Part shown: piece by piece, positions 61,495 to 64,000 of the stretch
Position numbering within the stretch: the first letter of the stretch is position 1
How the letters are laid out: each line of letters starts with the position of its first letter
Assembly (NCBI GenBank): GCA_900546885.1
Contig: UREN01000002.1
Location: 1-64,000, forward strand
From: an uncultured Oscillospiraceae bacterium
Lineage (GTDB): Bacteria; Bacillota; Clostridia; Oscillospirales; Ruminococcaceae
Length of the DNA: 64,000 nucleotides
Direction: 5' to 3'
Position numbers and translations under genes: made by a program
Notes under the pieces: model-generated
The model's database searches: none
The model's input: only the letters and a program-made list of their open reading frames with translations
What the model was told of the DNA's origin: nothing

Positions 61495-61545
61495 TTTTGT
61501 ATTTTGCACGGCCAAACTGGGTGCGAAATGCAAAACAGATTTTGC

Positions 61546-61575
61546 TTGACAAGCATATGCCTGTTATGGTAAAAT
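61546..61575 (+). promoter_or_regulatory. Second promoter, upstream of tRNA-Val
   Basis: TTGACA (61546-61551), 18 bp spacer, TAAAAT (61570-61575), 21 bp before tRNA-Val. Confidence 0.65.
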
Positions 61576-61596
61576 CTACTTCGTCAGTTTGGCTTT

Positions 61597-61672
61597 GGAA
61601 GTTTAGCTCAGCTGGGAGAGCATCTGCCTTACAAGCAGAGGGTCACAGGTTCGAGCCCTGTAACTTCCACCA
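61597..61672 (+). tRNA. tRNA-Val(TAC)
   Basis: Acceptor GGAAGTT/AACTTCC, anticodon loop CTTACAA giving TAC, discriminator A, CCA encoded. Confidence 0.95.
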
Positions 61673-61678
61673 CAATAT

Positions 61679-61755
61679 GGCCCGGTAGTTCAGTTGGTTA
61701 GAACGCTAGCCTGTCACGCTAGAGGTCGTGAGTTCGAGCCTCATCCGGGTCGCCA
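61679..61755 (+). tRNA. tRNA-Asp(GTC)
   Basis: Acceptor GGCCCGG/CCGGGTC, anticodon loop CTGTCAC giving GTC, discriminator G as usual for Asp, CCA encoded. Confidence 0.95.
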
Positions 61756-61760
61756 TTTGT

Positions 61761-61836
61761 GCCTCTGTAGCTCAGTTGGTAGAGCAGGGGACTGAAAATC
61801 CCCGTGTCATTGGTTCGATTCCGATCGGAGGCACCA
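61761..61836 (+). tRNA. tRNA-Phe(GAA)
   Basis: Acceptor GCCTCTG/CGGAGGC, anticodon loop CTGAAAA giving GAA, discriminator A, CCA encoded. Confidence 0.95.
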
Positions 61837-61839
61837 TCT

Positions 61840-61915
61840 GCGGCTTTAGCTCATCTGGTAGAGCGCCACCTTGCCAAGGTGGAGGTAGCGAGTTCGAGCC
61901 TCGTAAGCCGCTCCA
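61840..61915 (+). tRNA. tRNA-Gly(GCC), copy 2
   Basis: Same sequence as 61419-61494, including CCA. A hairpin AAATTCCGCCGC/GCGGCGGAATTT (about 61919-61952) separates it from tRNA-Cys. Confidence 0.95.
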
Positions 61916-61957
61916 AATCAAATTCCGCCGCTTTTTATGGCGGCGGAATTTGCATAT

Positions 61958-62032
<75 letters not shown>

Positions 62033-62035
62033 AAC

Positions 62036-62072
62036 AAAGCGGCTGTTTTGCAAAACGGCCGCTTTTCTTTTT
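62036..62072 (+). terminator. Terminator of the tRNA cluster
   Basis: AAAGCGGC/GCCGCTTT enclosing the self-complementary GTTTTGCAAAAC, followed by TCTTTTT. Confidence 0.9.
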
Positions 62073-62083
62073 GCCCGGGCCTG

Positions 62084-62181
62084 CATGCCGGGCAAACCGG
62101 CCCCGCAGCGCCATGGCTTTGGCGCCTGCAAGGGGCCAAGGCGCAAAGTGCAAGCGCGCGCCGCGCCGCCTGCCCGGCATG
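62084..62181. other. Structured intergenic element (candidate RNA or remnant repeat)
   Basis: An 11-bp perfect inverted repeat, CATGCCGGGCA (62084-62094) and TGCCCGGCATG (62171-62181), closes a region that itself folds: GGCCCC (62099-62104)/GGGGCC (62132-62137) around GCA-GCGCCA/TGGCGC-TGC with a TGGCTT loop, plus GGCGC/GCGCC near 62140-62165. No open frame with a ribosome binding site is present. It lies between the tRNA terminator and another hairpin terminator at 62238-62260. Confidence 0.45.
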
Positions 62182-62237
62182 AGCACACCGAACGGCGGCC
62201 CCGGCGCTGCGCGCAGGGCAGGCCGCCCTTTGCCGCG

Positions 62238-62260
62238 CGGCCGCCGCGGGCCGTTTTTTT
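62238..62260 (+). terminator. Hairpin with T7 tail upstream of the regulator gene
   Basis: CGGCC (62238-62242)/GGCCG (62249-62253) with a GCCGCG loop and seven T. There is no gene directly before it, so it may end a transcript from the structured element. Confidence 0.6.
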
Positions 62261-62288
62261 GCAGCGCGTGTTTTTGTTGCGAAAGAGT

Positions 62289-62317
62289 TTGAAAATATAC
62301 GAGCTTTCGTATATAAT
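62289..62317 (+). promoter_or_regulatory. Promoter with palindromic spacer (regulator gene)
   Basis: TTGAAA (62289-62294), 17 bp spacer, TATAAT (62312-62317). The interval 62295-62314 is the perfect inverted repeat ATATACGA-GCTT-TCGTATAT, filling the whole spacer and reaching into the -10 box. This is a very good operator candidate, most simply for the downstream regulator itself. Confidence 0.75.
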
Positions 62318-62366
62318 AAGCCTGAAAGAAAACAAAGCAAAGCCACGGGCAAAAGGCGGTGACGGC

Positions 62367-63578
62367 GTGGAAAGCTATTTATCCATCCGCGAGGCGGCGC
62401 AAAAATGGGGCGTTTCGCAGCGGCGCGTCAACCAATATTGCGCCGAAGGGCGCATACCCGGCGCACAGCGGGTGGGGAAAAACTGGGCCATTCCCACCGG
62501 GGCCGAAAAACCCGGCGACCCGCGCCGCGCGCGGCGGCAGGCGAAACCCGCCCCGCCCCCGGCGGCCCGCGGCGGCCAGGTGGACCATGCCAACCTGATG
62601 CCGCTGATGAACACGCCGTTTGCGCCCGGCCATTGCCGGCAAACGGTGCAGGCCATGCCCCCCGGCCCCCGGCGGGATATAGCCATGGCGGAATATTACT
62701 ATTTTACCGGCCATCCGGCACAGGCGGCCAGGGCGGCCGAGCCCTACCTTACCAGCCCGGACATGGGCCTGCACCTTTCGGCCTGCCTTATTTACGCCTA
62801 TGCCAGCCTTTCGCTGAAACGCGCCCAGCGGGCCAAGTTTGCCCTGGGCGAGCTGAACGCTTCTCTCGCAAGCGCGGGCGCGCAGATGCCCCGCTTTCGG
62901 GCGGCCGCAGCGTTTGTGGCGTTTGCGGGCACGGTGCTTTTGCATCTGCCGCTGCCCGAAGAAATGCCGCAGGTGGAAAGCTTTTTGCCTCTGCTTCCGC
63001 CGGGGCTGCGCGCCTTTGCGCTGTATGTGCAGGCGCATTATCTTTATTTGAAAAAGGAATATGCCCACAGCGCCGGAATGGTAGAGGCCACCCTTGCCAT
63101 GGGCGCGTCGGCCTATCCCATCTCTGCCATCTATTTACATCTGGTGGCTGTGATGAATTATATGAGCATGAAGCAGACGGGCCGCGCCCAGGCGCATCTT
63201 TTGGCGGCATGGGAAATTGCCCGGCCCGATGATTTGATTGAGGGCTTTGGGGAACACCACGGGCTTTTGGGCGCCATGCTGGAAGCTGTGATAAAACCCA
63301 AATGGCCGGAAGATTTTAAAAGGGTGATTGACATCACCTACCGGTTTTCTTCCGGATGGCGCAGGGTGCATAACCCCATCACAGGCCACGATGTGGCGGA
63401 CGATTTAACCACCACAGAGTTTGCCATTGCCATGCTTGCCGCCAGGGATTGGACAACCCAGGAAATAGCACAGCATTTGGATATATCGGCCAACACGGTA
63501 AAAACCCACATTTATGAGGCCATGAGAAAATTGAACGTGGAAAACCGCAAGGGGCTGAAACAGCATATGCTTTTGTAG
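62367..63578 (+). CDS. Two-HTH transcriptional regulator (excisionase-like HTH, TPR-like, LuxR HTH)
   Basis: 403 residues. N-terminal helix-turn-helix of the MerR/excisionase kind (ESYLSIREAAQKWGVSQRRVNQYCAEGRIPGAQRVGKNWAIP), a basic Pro/Ala linker (about 47-75), an alpha-helical middle with TPR-like spacing (about 80-320), and a C-terminal LuxR/NarL-type helix-turn-helix (LAARDWTTQEIAQHLDISANTVKTHIYEAMRKLNVENR). GTG at 62367 follows AAGGCGGTGA. Proteins with a DNA-binding domain at each end and a helical core occur in gut Firmicutes and Eggerthellaceae, but I know of no characterised member. The target may be its own palindromic promoter and the following gene. Confidence 0.8.
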   Translation: MESYLSIREAAQKWGVSQRRVNQYCAEGRIPGAQRVGKNWAIPTGAEKPGDPRRARRQAKPAPPPAARGGQVDHANLMPLMNTPFAPGHCRQTVQAMPPGPRRDIAMAEYYYFTGHPAQAARAAEPYLTSPDMGLHLSACLIYAYASLSLKRAQRAKFALGELNASLASAGAQMPRFRAAAAFVAFAGTVLLHLPLPEEMPQVESFLPLLPPGLRAFALYVQAHYLYLKKEYAHSAGMVEATLAMGASAYPISAIYLHLVAVMNYMSMKQTGRAQAHLLAAWEIARPDDLIEGFGEHHGLLGAMLEAVIKPKWPEDFKRVIDITYRFSSGWRRVHNPITGHDVADDLTTTEFAIAMLAARDWTTQEIAQHLDISANTVKTHIYEAMRKLNVENRKGLKQHMLL

Positions 63579-63925
63579 GGGCCGGGGCCCGCGCGCGAAA
63601 ATGCCGGGGCCTGCCGCAGAAATGCAGGTGAAAAGGATGAAAATTTGCAAAACAAGCCTTGACAACAGCGGGGCAGCCCGCATAATTAGACAGACAGACG
63701 GACAGATAGGGTAAGCCTGCCTTTTTTTCCTGCGCAATTTTTTTGGTTTCACATGCCGTTTCAACGGGGCGTGCCGCGCCCACGGAATTTCCGTGGGCGC
63801 GGCGGGCTCCGTTTTGTGTTTGGGTGGCCGGGCTGTTTTCAAAAAGGGGCACGGCAAAGCGCACAGGCACAGGCCCCGCCCCCCGCACAGGGCGGGCATA
63901 GCACAAATGAAAGGGGGGCCGGGGG
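63579..63925 (+). promoter_or_regulatory. Intergenic leader with promoter, GACA repeats and hairpins
   Basis: A near-consensus promoter TTGACA (63659-63664), 16 bp spacer, CATAAT (63681-63686), is followed at the predicted start by short tandem repeats AGACAGACAGACGGACAGA (63688-63706). About 80 nt later comes a perfect 13-bp hairpin GCCGCGCCCACGG/CCGTGGGCGCGGC (63773-63803) and another GC-rich stem near 63875-63899. The leader of the next gene is thus about 235 nt. No gene was seen within it. Confidence 0.6.
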
Positions 63926-64000
63926 GTGAAAAAGGTGAACCGGTATGAGTTTGACGGGGAGGCAATTGAAGTGCCCGTGTGTTGGGACAGGCATCTTCGG
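63926..64000 (+). CDS. Unknown protein, truncated at the window end
   Basis: Twenty-five codons from GTG 63926 to the edge, reading MKKVNRYEFDGEAIEVPVCW and continuing DRHLR. AAAGGGGGG and GGGGGG lie just upstream. The fragment is too short to assign. A GTG at 63935 is an alternative start. It is probably driven by the promoter at 63659 and may be under the regulator encoded upstream. Confidence 0.45.
   Translation, partial: MKKVNRYEFDGEAIEVPVCWDRHLR

Overview
The window looks like a chromosomal contig from a GC-rich, low-copy-number member of the class Clostridia, most likely Oscillospirales/Ruminococcaceae-like. The signs are a PolC-type replicative polymerase, a Spo0A-type regulator, a SpoIVFA/SpoIVFB-like protease pair, SepF and DivIVA, LCP-type wall assembly, strong GC bias at third codon positions, and classical TTGACA/TATAAT promoters. 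The gene set is mostly housekeeping and collinear. No transposase, integrase, phage gene, CRISPR array or rRNA gene was seen. The first 69 bases are not biological: they are a T-run followed by a complete Illumina P5/TruSeq adapter, so the first gene is truncated by an assembly or trimming artefact.

Layout. 70-1167: 3' part of a membrane protein gene. 1264-4189: copper module with a CsoR-operator promoter, copA carrying a C-terminal CopZ-like domain that has its own ribosome binding site and start codon, and csoR. 4269-10170: a five-gene vanG-type glycopeptide-resistance cluster (vanR, vanS, vanG, vanXY, vanT). This is the order I recall for Clostridioides difficile. It has a strong terminator-like hairpin and a VanR-box-like sequence between vanS and vanG. 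10256-10331: tRNA-Ala(CGC) on the minus strand. 10509-12881: a small unknown protein, a divergent Spo0A-family response regulator and a soluble histidine kinase in one operon.

13052-23586: the conserved translation/isoprenoid/lipid/replication run pyrH-frr-uppS-cdsA-dxr-rseP-ispG-polC. 23882-26114: an LCP ligase, then two minus-strand genes for a small membrane protein and a Cys-rich protein. 26551-34007: miaB-ylbF-mutS-mutL-miaA (tRNA modification and mismatch repair). 34031-39634: an HlyD-like adaptor, the division block sepF-ylmH-divIVA-lspA-rluD, and a HAD phosphatase. 39636-43792: comEA, ppk, and the M23/M50 pair resembling spoIVFAB. 43941-46434: the radical SAM/DUF2344 pair. 46585-51792: rplS-lepB-rbgA-rnhB-yraN, an M19 dipeptidase and thrC. 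51853-52769: a DUF1540 mini-gene on the minus strand and a phosphoesterase. 52843-59625: the proteostasis block tig-clpP-clpX-lon-engB. 59639-61291: a methyltransferase and hslO. 61419-62032: a six-tRNA cluster (Gly, Val, Asp, Phe, Gly, Cys). 62084-62181: a highly structured intergenic element. 62367-63578: an HTH/TPR-like/LuxR regulator whose promoter spacer is a perfect palindrome. 63926-64000: the start of an unknown gene with a long structured leader.

How it works together. Most genes are in tightly packed co-directional operons with 1-4 nt stop/start overlaps (ATGA, GTGA, TAATG), so translational coupling is widespread. The accessory content is the copper module and the van cluster. VanR/VanS would sense glycopeptide, VanT would make D-Ser, VanG would make D-Ala-D-Ser, and VanXY would remove D-Ala-ending precursors. 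I did not find an obviously unprecedented multi-gene system. The best leads for something undescribed are the regulation at the vanS/vanG junction, the internal copZ start inside copA, the Spo0A-like/kinase pair, and the palindrome-controlled regulator with the structured element upstream. All functional calls rest on reading motifs and gene order by eye; no database search was run.
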